64,000 bases of DNA from Paenibacillus tengchongensis. Its GTDB lineage: Bacteria; Bacillota; Bacilli; Paenibacillales; Paenibacillaceae. Below the pieces are notes generated by a model. It was not told the DNA's origin. It made no database searches and saw only the letters and a list, made by a program, of their open reading frames with translations. Shown one piece after another: positions 27,585-35,251 of this stretch (its first letter is position 1; the number at the start of each line of letters is the position of its first letter). The stretch lies in assembly GCF_008973665.1 (NCBI RefSeq), contig NZ_WACP01000002.1:186001-250000 (forward strand), in the 5' to 3' direction. The position numbers and the translations under genes are program-made.

Positions 27585-28061
27585 ATGATCCATGCCAGAG
27601 AGGTGCTCAGTAATCAGTTTCTGGCGAGCGCCAATGATCCAAGCTGGTATATTCCGTTTCTTCAGGCAACGGAGGGGATTACAGAAGCACAGGCTTCCTG
27701 GAAGCCGGGCGCTGGCATGAACAGCATTGCCGAGATAACCCGGCATTTGATTTATTGGAATGAGACTTGGCAAGCCAGATACTTTAAGGGGCATCTGGAT
27801 GCAGTGCCGTCTATAGGAAGCAACGATCTCACCTTCATCGTTCCGGCGGAGGCCACCTTTGCCGGATTGCGCGCGGAATTGGCGAAGGTGCTGCTGCTAT
27901 GGCAGGAGCTGCTGGCAGAAGAGCGGCTTGACGACCGGTTGGAAGAGCCTGTGGGCGGTTTTCCCGGTCCGGCGGCATGGTGGGAAATCGTCAGCAATGC
28001 TGCCGCGCACAATGCCTATCATATCGGTCAAATCGTAGTTATCCGCAAGCTGCAGGCATAG
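27585..28061 (+). CDS. DinB/YfiT-family four-helix metalloprotein
   Basis: 158 residues. The DinB fold is indicated by an N-terminal helix, a first metal-ligand His in ITRHLIYWNETW, and a C-terminal His pair in NAAAHNAYHIGQIVVIRKL. The pattern of one N-terminal and two C-terminal histidines is the usual metal triad. The family includes thiol-dependent S-transferases and many uncharacterised members; substrate unknown. It is a single gene facing the decayed catalase gene. Confidence 0.85.
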   Translation: MIHAREVLSNQFLASANDPSWYIPFLQATEGITEAQASWKPGAGMNSIAEITRHLIYWNETWQARYFKGHLDAVPSIGSNDLTFIVPAEATFAGLRAELAKVLLLWQELLAEERLDDRLEEPVGGFPGPAAWWEIVSNAAAHNAYHIGQIVVIRKLQA

Positions 28062-28144
28062 ACGAAAGGCTGGGCGCGGACTTCCGTAAGCCCGCGCCCG
28101 GCCCGCCTGTTCTGCCAAGCAGCCGGACGGCTTCTATAGCCCTG
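28062..28144. other. Short intergenic stretch with GC-rich hairpin
   Basis: GGGCGCGG...CCGCGCCC forms a hairpin at about 28072-28100. On the minus strand it is followed by CCTTTCG, so it could have been the terminator of the dead catalase gene. Confidence 0.4.
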
Positions 28145-28507
28145 TCACCGCTCGCTCCGGCGCCGCTGATAGGATTCCGCATAGGCACCCTTCCGGTAGT
28201 GCAGGATCGGATCATCCGTCAGGGCCATCCCCCCCGGTGATGGCCGCAGGATCCATCAGCAGCCCTTCCGGTTCGGGCATCTTCTCCGTAATATGCAGGC
28301 ACCCGAAGTCGATCCGCCGGCGGTCCTCCGGCCAGGCCCGGGTAGGGTCGCCGGTAGGGTCGCCTTCCTCGCCGAATACTGCTACCAGCTGGAAGATAGC
28401 AGGCTCAGCGACAGCTGTTCAATTGCGTCCACTCCCTGCGCGGCCAGTCCGGACGGTTCATGCGGGCTGGCAGTGTGCGGTTCAGGCTTACCGGATTGCG
28501 TCATCAT
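28145..28507 (-). pseudogene. Catalase-family peroxidase pseudogene
   Basis: An intact start remains: GGAGGAGG six bases before ATG ATG at 28507-28502, then 41 codons to a TAG. A second frame just before that stop reads VAVFGEEGDPTGDP, then RAWPEDRRRIDFG and LLMDPAAITGG. A third frame finishes MALTDDPILHYRKGAYAESYQRRRSER and a stop at 28147-28145. That tail is typical of catalase-like (SrpA-type) peroxidases of over 300 residues. So there is a large internal deletion after about 36 codons plus a one-base slip in a run of seven C (plus strand, near 28231). Too broken to be functional. Confidence 0.75.
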
Positions 28508-28645
28508 CCGTGTCCTCCTCCATTGATTTACGGCAATAAACACTTCCAGATCTATTACCACGCCGGTTTTTGCCTTAAACCGGCTTATTTGGCCCGGCCA
28601 TTGGTTTAGGTTTGTGCTGGTGATTACAGCGCATGTAATTATAAT

Positions 28646-28673
28646 TAAATTTTTCTCAATAAAAATTCGATAT
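28646..28673 (+). promoter_or_regulatory. Putative SigD promoter of the soluble chemoreceptor
   Basis: TAAA, 16-base spacer, TTCGATAT, against the motility sigma-D consensus TAAA-N14-16-GCCGATAT (six of eight in the -10). It lies 44 bases before the ATG of an MCP gene, a normal SigD target. Confidence 0.6.
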
Positions 28674-28717
28674 ATCTAGTAAAGTAAAATGTGTAAATGC
28701 GCATAGGGGGAGAATAA

Positions 28718-29536
28718 ATGTATAATGTCGGATCGCTTGAGAACCTGATTGCCGCCATTCCGGTACTGAAGGCGGCAGTACCTGCCGATCTGTCCATCGC
28801 CGTATGCGATTTGGAGAAGTTTATCGCCTATTGGCCGGGTGAGAATATCCGGCTTGATATCCGCCAAGGCCAGCCGCTGCATCCGGAGGAGCCGCTGACG
28901 CAGGCTATCCGCACCAACACGGCACTTAAGGCCGAGGTGCCGGCGGAGTTTTACGGATTCGAGTTTACGGGAACGGCCACGCCGCTGCACGATGCGCAGG
29001 GCCGGACCATCGGCGGCATTGCCGTGCAGCTGCGCCGGCAAAGCGAGCTGCGGCAGATCTCGGACCAGATTGCCGAGTCGCTGACCTCCGCCAGCGGGAG
29101 ACTGGCGGAAGTGGCCAGCGGCTCCGGCGAGTTGGCCGGTTTCACGAGCCGGCTGCTGGAGCTGGCGCAGCGGACCGGTGAGCAGGTTAAGGAGACGGAC
29201 CAGGTGGTGGCGCTGATCAAGAACGTAGCAAGCCAGACCAACCTGCTAGGCATCAACGCAGCGATTGAAGCGGCCCATGCCGGAGATAAGGGCCGGGGCT
29301 TCGGCGTTGTGGCGGGTGAAATCCGCAAGCTGTCCAGCGAAACGGTGGACTCGACCAAGGTTATCCAAGGGACACTGATGGTCTTCCGGGAAGCTACTGC
29401 GCAAATGGGAACCTCTATCGAGCGCATTGCCGCCATCGTCCAGAGCCAGGCGGCCTCTTCGCAGGAAATCTCCGCCTTTATCGACGAGATCCGGGAGATG
29501 TCCGGGAAACTGAATGAATTTGCCCGGAAGCTGTAG
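28718..29536 (+). CDS. Soluble methyl-accepting chemotaxis protein
   Basis: 272 residues, no membrane segment. The N-terminal ~110 residues form a small PAS-like sensor domain (VCDLEKFIAYWPGENI, GFEFTGTATPLHDAQGRTIGGIAVQL). The rest is a short MCP signalling hairpin with the conserved tip NVASQTNLLGINAAIEAAHAGDKGRGFGVVAGEIRKL. It therefore senses a cytoplasmic signal and should feed CheA. AGGGGGAG lies before the ATG, and a SigD-like promoter supports co-regulation with motility. The next genes on the strand are the RsbQ-like/PAS-GGDEF pair. Confidence 0.85.
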   Translation: MYNVGSLENLIAAIPVLKAAVPADLSIAVCDLEKFIAYWPGENIRLDIRQGQPLHPEEPLTQAIRTNTALKAEVPAEFYGFEFTGTATPLHDAQGRTIGGIAVQLRRQSELRQISDQIAESLTSASGRLAEVASGSGELAGFTSRLLELAQRTGEQVKETDQVVALIKNVASQTNLLGINAAIEAAHAGDKGRGFGVVAGEIRKLSSETVDSTKVIQGTLMVFREATAQMGTSIERIAAIVQSQAASSQEISAFIDEIREMSGKLNEFARKL

Positions 29537-29701
29537 CATTGGGAGCACCGCACCGGCTTCGGAGGCGGCGGTTATTGTCCATTGTCTGCCATTTGACAAT
29601 ATTCTGGAATGTTCAAGGGGATTGCTATAGCGATTTCCTTGCTATTTTTCAGGTATAACTCCAGAATGAAAAGAATGTGTAATTGAAGGAGTATACCGTA
29701 A

Positions 29702-30499
29702 ATGAATGAGGTATTGGCAAGAAACAAGGTTAAGGTAATCGGAGAAGGCAAGCGGGTCATGATGTTCGCCCATGGGTTTGGCTGCGATCAGAGCATGTGG
29801 GGCATGATTACTCCTGCTTTTGCAAAAGACTACCGCCTGGTGCTGTTTGATTATGTGGGCTCCGGCAACTCGGATCTGACGGCATACAGCCTGGAAAAGT
29901 ACGGCACGTTCCGCGGTTATGTACAGGATGTGTTTGATATTATTGATGCGCTGTCGCTGACTGATATTATCTTCGTGGGTCATTCCGTCAGCTCTATGAT
30001 CGGGATGCTGGCCTCGATTGAACGCCCTGAGCTGTTTCAGCGGCTGGTGATGATCGGTCCTTCCCCGCGTTACTTAAATGACGGCGCTGATTATTACGGC
30101 GGTTTTGAAGAGGAGGATATCCGCGAGCTGCTGGAGATGATGGAGATGAATTTCAGCGGGTGGGCCAGCTTTATGGCGCCGCTGGCGATGAATAATCCGG
30201 AGCTTCCCCATTTGACTCAGGAGCTGGAGCGCAGCTTCATTGCAGCAGATCCGGCGATTACGCGGGAATTCGCCGAAGTCACCTTCCTGTCGGATCACCG
30301 GACCGAGCTGCCTTGGTCCTCCGTTCCCGCACTGATTCTGCAGTGCTCAGAGGACAGCATTGTGCCGATTGAGGTAGGCGAATACCTGCACCGGCAGCTG
30401 AAGAACAGCACGCTCCGCCTGATGAAGGCCAAGGGCCACTATCCGCATATCAGCCACCCGGAGGAGACGGTTGCGCTGATCCGCGAGTTCCTGTGTTAA
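29702..30499 (+). CDS. rsbQ: RsbQ-like alpha/beta hydrolase
   Basis: 265 residues. The sequence closely follows Bacillus RsbQ as I remember it: GFGCDQSMWGMITPAFA, LFDYVGSGNSDL, DVFDIIDALSL, GHSVSSMIGMLASIERPELF, GPSPRYLNDGADYYGGFEEE, LILQCSEDSIVP and KGHYPHISHPEET. The catalytic triad is S95, D218, H246, one position earlier than in B. subtilis RsbQ. RsbQ processes or binds an unknown small hydrophobic molecule and activates the PAS domain of the RsbP phosphatase. Here the partner gene, 40 bases downstream, encodes a PAS-diguanylate cyclase instead. AAGGAG precedes the ATG. Confidence 0.9.
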   Translation: MNEVLARNKVKVIGEGKRVMMFAHGFGCDQSMWGMITPAFAKDYRLVLFDYVGSGNSDLTAYSLEKYGTFRGYVQDVFDIIDALSLTDIIFVGHSVSSMIGMLASIERPELFQRLVMIGPSPRYLNDGADYYGGFEEEDIRELLEMMEMNFSGWASFMAPLAMNNPELPHLTQELERSFIAADPAITREFAEVTFLSDHRTELPWSSVPALILQCSEDSIVPIEVGEYLHRQLKNSTLRLMKAKGHYPHISHPEETVALIREFLC

Positions 30500-30539
30500 A
30501 GCCCCTGCCGGAATATGTATATGGAGAGGTATCAGCAGT

Positions 30540-31553
30540 ATGGATGAACGGCTGGATTATGCCCCGTGCGGGTATATTTCTCTGACCCGCGAAGGAATTA
30601 TAACCGATGTTAACCAGACCTTTCTGGATATGATGGGATTTTCAAGAACCGCGCTTCTGCAATTGCATATCGAATCCATCATGTCCAAAGCTAACCGGCT
30701 GGTTTTTCATTCTTACTTTTATCCTCATATCAACTTGAGCGGGCATGTGGAGGAGCTGTTCATCAGCCTCAAAAGCAGTGAAGGGTATTCCATTCCGTTT
30801 ATTCTGAACGGAAGACGCAGTAAGCGCGATGATGCCGGGACTATCGACTGCGTCATGGTTCAGATGAACAAACGGGTGGATTATGAGCTCGAGCTGCGGG
30901 GGGCAAAGACCAGGCTGGAAGAGGCGTACCTGGAGCAGGAGCAGGCGCTTGGGCGCCTGCAGCAGCTGCACGCGGAAATTGAGCAGAAGCAGACGGAGCT
31001 CCTGGCGCTGAATGCCATTCTGCTGGAGCTGTCCACGACGGACAAGCTCACGGGCCTGCGGAACCGCCGGTTTCTGCAGGAGAAGCTGGAAGAGACGCTC
31101 CAGGGCTGCGGCGCAGCGGCAGAGCCGTTCTCGCTCCTGATTGTGGATATCGACCACTTTAAACGCGTGAACGATACCTTCGGCCATCCCGCCGGCGATC
31201 AGGTGCTGGAGTCCCTGGCAAGCCTTCTCAGAGCCCATTGCCGCGTGCAGGATACGGTCGCAAGGTATGGGGGAGAGGAATTTGTGCTGATTCTGCCCGG
31301 TCTGAACGCCGCAGAGGCCAAGCTTGCGGCGGAGAACCTGCGGCTGACTGTCGCCCAAGCCGACTGGGAGCCGGTGGATATTACAGTAAGCATCGGCATC
31401 GCCACGTTTGCCGGGAACGATTCCCCGGATTCCCTGCTCAAGAAGGCAGACGACGCCCTGTATCGCTCCAAAGAGAACGGCCGCAACCGTGTTACCCATC
31501 ATTCGGACGGCAGGCCAGAGCCTCCTCCAGAACTGGACGCATACATCATTTAG
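30540..31553 (+). CDS. RsbP-like PAS domain fused to GGDEF diguanylate cyclase
   Basis: 337 residues. Residues 1-115 are a PAS domain whose landmarks (APCG near 8-11, HVEELFISLK at 69-78, YELEL at 115-119) recall the N-terminus of RsbP. A coiled coil spans about 118-165. The GGDEF domain (about 166-320) has DIDHFKRVNDTFGHPAGDQVL, the catalytic GGEEF at 244-248, and the inhibitory I-site RVQD exactly five residues before it. It should make c-di-GMP, with product feedback. No PP2C phosphatase domain is present. GGAGAGG precedes the ATG. Its direct neighbour is the RsbQ hydrolase, its likely activator. A terminator ends the unit. Confidence 0.88.
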   Translation: MDERLDYAPCGYISLTREGIITDVNQTFLDMMGFSRTALLQLHIESIMSKANRLVFHSYFYPHINLSGHVEELFISLKSSEGYSIPFILNGRRSKRDDAGTIDCVMVQMNKRVDYELELRGAKTRLEEAYLEQEQALGRLQQLHAEIEQKQTELLALNAILLELSTTDKLTGLRNRRFLQEKLEETLQGCGAAAEPFSLLIVDIDHFKRVNDTFGHPAGDQVLESLASLLRAHCRVQDTVARYGGEEFVLILPGLNAAEAKLAAENLRLTVAQADWEPVDITVSIGIATFAGNDSPDSLLKKADDALYRSKENGRNRVTHHSDGRPEPPPELDAYII

Positions 31554-31562
31554 CATAAGATG

Positions 31563-31626
31563 AACCCCCGCTTCCGGAGAGAAGCGGCCCTTGCCGGCCG
31601 TTTCTCTCTAAAGCGGGGGTTGTTTG
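31563..31626. terminator. Bidirectional terminator after the RsbQ-GGDEF unit
   Basis: AACCCCCGCTT pairs with AAGCGGGGGTT, with a second inner pairing of GAGAGAA with TTCTCTC, followed by GTTTGT. It separates two convergent genes. Confidence 0.8.
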
Positions 31627-31637
31627 TGTCCTGTGCG

Positions 31638-32684
31638 TTATAGAATTCTGCGCGCTGTCACAAAGCGTTCCTTCCATTGCCCGTCGAAGGCTTCGGTATG
31701 TACGCCCTGCTCCTTGGAGTAGGTGTGCAGAATTTGATTGTTTCCGGCATAGATTGCCACATGGCCGATGTCCAGCCCGCGGGCGCTGAAGAACAGCAGG
31801 TCTCCGGTGCGCAGCTCATCCAGTCCGGCCTCCGTTCCTTCTTTGGCCTGATTGTAGGAGACGCGGGGCAGATTCACCGACAAGGCATCGGCATAGATCC
31901 GCTGGACAAAAGAAGAACAGTCAAACGTACCGGTCTGGTCCGGAGAGGCTCCGAATTCATACGGAGTGCCCGTATAGTTCAGACCGTAGGCGATCAGTGC
32001 CTCGCCCTGCTTCCGGAGCAGAGAATCACTAGTATAGTCGGTATACTTCGGCTTGGCCGAGATATATCCGATGTTGCCTTTCTCTGTCCGCACCTTTAGC
32101 CAGAGGGGGCCGGACTCATTAAGGATATGTACCTTGCTTCCGGAAGGAAGCAGTTCTCCAAGCACCGGTTCCTCGGTGGTACCCGGGGTGCTGCGCAGAT
32201 TCACTCCCCGCTCGATGGTGGTCTCATACCCGGTATTTGTGGAAATGCGTACCGTGCCGGTGTCCGGCAGCCAGGCCACGTCACTGCCCAGCGCTTCACT
32301 GGCGAGACGCAGTGGAATCAGGCTCTGGCCTTCCCGGATCTGGCCCGGAACCTGGACGCCGAGGGTCTGTCCGTTCAACCGGGCGGCTCTGCTGCCGATT
32401 TGGTAGATCAGGGTGGTGTTCCCCTTGGCTGCAGTAACCGTCTTGGACGCGTTGTCCCAGGATAGCTCCGCGCCCAGCGTCTCAAACAGCCCGCGCAGCG
32501 GAACGAGCACCGTTCCGTTCATATTAAGCGGTTCAGTGTCAGGCTGAAACGGCTGGCCGTCCAGAATAATCGATATCGCCGCCGGCTCTGCGGCACTCCG
32601 GGCTGCCGCCTCACCCGGTGCGGGGGCAAGAGAGACTAAGGGCAAAGCCAGCAGTGGCAGGATAAGCTTGTGCATCGTTGTCAT
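31638..32684 (-). CDS. Exported NlpC/P60 cell-wall peptidase with copper-amine-oxidase-like N-domain and SH3 domain
   Basis: 348 residues. Signal peptide (cleavage near GEAAA). The copper-amine-oxidase N-like domain (about 38-145, LDGQPFQPDTEPLNMNGTVLVPLRGLFETLG) is common in Paenibacillus surface proteins. An SH3b domain (about 155-215) and an NlpC/P60 domain with nucleophile Cys in FDCSSFVQRIY and His in DIGHVAIYAG follow. It should cut gamma-D-Glu-diaminopimelate bonds in peptidoglycan peptides. AAGGTGAT lies eight bases before the ATG. It is monocistronic. Confidence 0.9.
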   Translation of the reverse strand: MTTMHKLILPLLALPLVSLAPAPGEAAARSAAEPAAISIILDGQPFQPDTEPLNMNGTVLVPLRGLFETLGAELSWDNASKTVTAAKGNTTLIYQIGSRAARLNGQTLGVQVPGQIREGQSLIPLRLASEALGSDVAWLPDTGTVRISTNTGYETTIERGVNLRSTPGTTEEPVLGELLPSGSKVHILNESGPLWLKVRTEKGNIGYISAKPKYTDYTSDSLLRKQGEALIAYGLNYTGTPYEFGASPDQTGTFDCSSFVQRIYADALSVNLPRVSYNQAKEGTEAGLDELRTGDLLFFSARGLDIGHVAIYAGNNQILHTYSKEQGVHTEAFDGQWKERFVTARRIL

Positions 32685-32760
32685 GAATTCATCACCTTGT
32701 GGATAGAATGGGTTCTATACCACTTGGACTACAACGGGGATGAAAGGTTCTGTGGTAATT

Positions 32761-33192
32761 TTATACATAGAATATTCTCTCCTGCAGCAGGTCGAGCGCG
32801 TGCTCGATCTCTTGGCGCTGCTCTTCCGTCAGGTGAGCTATCCGTCCGCTGACCCGCTGGGCGACTCTCCGGAACACTTCATCGACCATAGCCTGTCCCG
32901 CCGGGGACAGGGAAATGCCCTGTCTGCGCCGGTCCTCAGCATCGGTTTCTTTGATGAGCAGCCCTTGTTCGGTAAGCTTCCGCAGCTCACGGCTGGTGTT
33001 CGGCATAGACATATTCATGCAGTCGCTGATCTCGCTGAGCGTTACCGGCTGACTGACCGCGATATATTCGAGAATTTTATATTGAACCGGGGTCAACGCC
33101 TCCGGCTTCACATCCTTGGTCATATCGTTCGTAATTTGATGGACGGCGGCGCTGAAGGCCACGAATTTTTTAAATAACGGATTAGAGTCCAC
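32761..33192 (-). CDS. MarR-family transcriptional regulator
   Basis: 143 residues from GTG at 33192, chosen because TGGAGGTGAT lies just upstream; a longer frame to 33255 reads through the promoter. The winged-helix core has LTPVQYKILEYIAV, VTLSEISDCMNMSMPNTSRELRKLTEQGLL and the wing KETDAEDRRRQGISLS. It is divergent from a flavodoxin-fold reductase gene. Two dyads containing TTATCTTTTGA lie between them, so it probably represses itself and the reductase. Confidence 0.88.
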   Translation of the reverse strand: MDSNPLFKKFVAFSAAVHQITNDMTKDVKPEALTPVQYKILEYIAVSQPVTLSEISDCMNMSMPNTSRELRKLTEQGLLIKETDAEDRRRQGISLSPAGQAMVDEVFRRVAQRVSGRIAHLTEEQRQEIEHALDLLQERIFYV

Positions 33193-33240
33193 TTCAATCA
33201 CCTCCAGAAGACAACATAGCAAAAAGATTATCCAAAAACA

Positions 33241-33256
33241 ATTATCTTTTGACAAC
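33241..33256. promoter_or_regulatory. Putative MarR operator 1
   Basis: ATTATCTTTTGACAAC, an imperfect version of the dyad at 33281-33296, nearer the MarR gene. Confidence 0.6.
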
Positions 33257-33280
33257 TAATAATCGGAGTGCTATTGTTTT

Positions 33281-33296
33281 GTTATCAAAAGATAAC
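33281..33296. promoter_or_regulatory. Putative MarR operator 2
   Basis: GTTATCAAAAGATAAC is a perfect inverted repeat (6-4-6) located 17 bases before the reductase start codon. Its sequence is repeated at 33241-33256 with two changes. Confidence 0.7.
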
Positions 33297-33312
33297 TAAA
33301 GGAGGGGACAGC

Positions 33313-33900
33313 ATGAATACGCTGATCATTTATACGCATCCCAACCATCAGAGCTTAAGCTACGCTTTTTTGCAGGAGGTCATCCGCGGCTGCCGGGAGA
33401 ACCCGCACAGCCCGGAGATTCAGGTGCTCGATCTGTATGCGGAGAGCTTCAATCCGGTGCTGGTATTCGGGGAGAACAAGCGGCGCAGGGATATGCACAC
33501 CGATCCGGAGCTGGCCAAATACCGGGAACAGCTGCTGTGGGCCGAGCGGATTGTGCTGGTCTATCCGATCTGGTGGGGGCGGCCGCCGGCTATGCTTATG
33601 GGCTACATTGACCGGATGTTCGCCTCCAATTTTGCCTACCGCGATAAAGGCGGTTTATTTCCTGAAGGGTTGCTGAAGGGCAAGTCGGTTGTCTGTGTCT
33701 CCTCGATGAAGGGCCCGGCCCATTATCCGCTCTTGTGGCTGAATAATGCCCATAAAGTGCTGATGAAGCGGGCGCTGTTCAATTATGTGGGCATCCGCAG
33801 CATGAAGTTCTTCGAATTCGGCAACATGGAGAGCCCGAAAGGCGGCCATAAGCGCAAACTGGCAAGGGTCTACCGGTATTTCAGGACAGCCGGCGTGTAA
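33313..33900 (+). CDS. Flavodoxin-fold NAD(P)H (quinone) oxidoreductase
   Basis: 195 residues from ATG at 33313 (AAAGGAGGGG upstream; the longer frame starts inside the operator). The KefF/MdaB/DT-diaphorase-like family is indicated by LIIYTHPNHQSLSYAFLQEV, the conserved VLVYPIWWGRPPAMLMGYIDRMFASNFAY and the C-terminal FFEFGNM. FMN or FAD binding and two-electron reduction of quinones are expected. It is divergently arranged with MarR, which fits a quinone or electrophile detoxification module together with the next gene. Confidence 0.87.
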   Translation: MNTLIIYTHPNHQSLSYAFLQEVIRGCRENPHSPEIQVLDLYAESFNPVLVFGENKRRRDMHTDPELAKYREQLLWAERIVLVYPIWWGRPPAMLMGYIDRMFASNFAYRDKGGLFPEGLLKGKSVVCVSSMKGPAHYPLLWLNNAHKVLMKRALFNYVGIRSMKFFEFGNMESPKGGHKRKLARVYRYFRTAGV

Positions 33901-33928
33901 ATGGTATCGCAGCGCAGGGGACAGCTGA

Positions 33929-33957
33929 TTGACAATGCGAGCAATTGTAACTACAAT
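33929..33957 (+). promoter_or_regulatory. Sigma-A promoter of the NmrA/QorB-like gene
   Basis: TTGACA (33929-33934), 17-base spacer, TACAAT (33952-33957). Confidence 0.85.
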
Positions 33958-33964
33958 GGTTACA
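33946..33964 (+). promoter_or_regulatory. Putative operator over the -10 element
   Basis: TGTAAC, seven bases, GTTACA: an inverted repeat centred on the -10 box. A second inverted repeat AGGAG...CCTCC-type (33964-33980) follows. The dyad differs from the MarR dyads nearby, so a different repressor is likely. Confidence 0.55.
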
Positions 33965-34043
33965 GGAGCGAAGACCTCCTATGATAGCATAATTATTAGC
34001 GGGCAATTCAAATACTTATTTGAGCAAACGGAGGAATCAGAAG

Positions 34044-34904
34044 ATGAAAATCGGCTTAACCGGCGCTACCGGACATTTCGGCTCCATTGTTGCAGAGACC
34101 CTGCTGAAGACAGTACCGGCGGAGAATATTGTTGTAAGTGTGCGGCGTCCTGAGAAGGCGGCGCATTTGCAGGCGCAGGGCGTTGATGTGCGTCATGGCG
34201 ATTTCGACCAGCCGGAGAGTCTGGCTGCGGCTTTCGCCGGCATCGACCGGCTGCTGATCGTTTCGGCTGACGGCGACAACGATACCCGGATCCGCCAGCA
34301 TAAGGCGGCGGTGGACGCGGCTGTACGAGCCGGCGTGGGCTTCATCGCCTACACCAGCGTCGGCGATGCCGACAACAGCACCCTGTTCCTGGCACCGGTC
34401 CACAAGGCGACCGAGGGCTTCATCCGTGAATCGGGCATCCCGTATTCCTTCCTGCGCAATAACTGGTACCTGGAGAACGAAGCAGGCTCCATTCAGGCTG
34501 CGGCTGCCGGCGCCCCATGGGTGACCTCGGCGGAAGACGGTAAGGTGGGCTGGGCTACCCGCCGGGATTATGCCGAAGCGGCTGCGGCTGTGCTCGCCGG
34601 CGAAGGGCATCACAACACGGTGTATGAACTGGGCGGAGAGCCGCTGTCGCAGGGCGAGCTGGCTTCGGTGGTCGGTGCAGTGCTGGGCCAAGAGGTGAAG
34701 CTGCAGCAGGTGGACGATAAGGCTTACGCAGAGATTATGGCCGGCGCCGGCGTGCCCGAGGCGGCGCTGCCGATCGTCGTAGGCATCCAGGCGGCGATCC
34801 GCGAAGGGGCGCTGAACCATCCGGGCGGCGATCTTGCCAAGCTGCTGCAGCGTCCGCTCACGCCGCTGGATGAAGGCGTGAAGGAGATTCTTGCGGCGAA
34901 GTAA
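34044..34904 (+). CDS. NmrA/QorB-like NAD(P)-binding quinone reductase
   Basis: 286 residues from ATG at 34044 (GGAGG nine bases upstream). Atypical short-chain dehydrogenase of the NmrA/QorB group: dinucleotide motif GLTGATGHFGS at the N-terminus, VVSVRRPEKAAHLQAQGVDVRHGDFD, IAYTSVGDADNS and FLRNNWYLEN. QorB-type members reduce quinones with NADPH. It follows the flavodoxin-fold reductase on the same strand but has its own strong promoter. Confidence 0.87.
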   Translation: MKIGLTGATGHFGSIVAETLLKTVPAENIVVSVRRPEKAAHLQAQGVDVRHGDFDQPESLAAAFAGIDRLLIVSADGDNDTRIRQHKAAVDAAVRAGVGFIAYTSVGDADNSTLFLAPVHKATEGFIRESGIPYSFLRNNWYLENEAGSIQAAAAGAPWVTSAEDGKVGWATRRDYAEAAAAVLAGEGHHNTVYELGGEPLSQGELASVVGAVLGQEVKLQQVDDKAYAEIMAGAGVPEAALPIVVGIQAAIREGALNHPGGDLAKLLQRPLTPLDEGVKEILAAK

Positions 34905-34925
34905 TTGGTGAACGAGGACATAAGA

Positions 34926-34958
34926 AACAGGCACCGCTCTGGGCGGTGCCTGTTTTGT
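34926..34958 (+). terminator. Terminator after the QorB-like gene
   Basis: ACAGGCACCGC / GCGGTGCCTGT stem, followed by TTTGTT. Confidence 0.88.
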
Positions 34959-35043
34959 TCAACATATCAGAAAGTATATATCGGGGTCCCCGCAAAAGTA
35001 TCAGAACCGCCTCCCGAAGGAAGGGATAGCGGATAAGTGTAAA

Positions 35044-35215
35044 CAGTGCAACTAAACAGCGGTTATTCTTCCGGTATTTTGCTTTAGCTGTATTTGGTGC
35101 AGTTAAATGTGCTCATTTGCAGATGGAACGCCGGTTGGCTTGTTGTTAAGTGTACAAAATACAATGAAGGACAGACAACAGGACCTGAGCAATAAAAATA
35201 GATGTACAAACTGCA
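35044..35215. repeat. Intergenic repeat region, family B
   Basis: The 290 bases between the QorB-like and UvrC-like genes hold no gene. Four related blocks recur: GTGCAACTAAA (35045), GTGCAGTTAAA (35097), GTACAAAATACAA (35151) and GTACAAACTGCAATTAA (35202). This looks like a degenerate intergenic repeat. Confidence 0.5.
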
Positions 35216-35251
35216 ATTAAGCTGCCGCAGTGGATGGTGGGTGCGAAGGCT

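Noticed and set aside
28237..28539. Plus-strand frames of 77-100 codons
   Set aside because: They are the complement of the catalase pseudogene, whose fragments explain the sequence.
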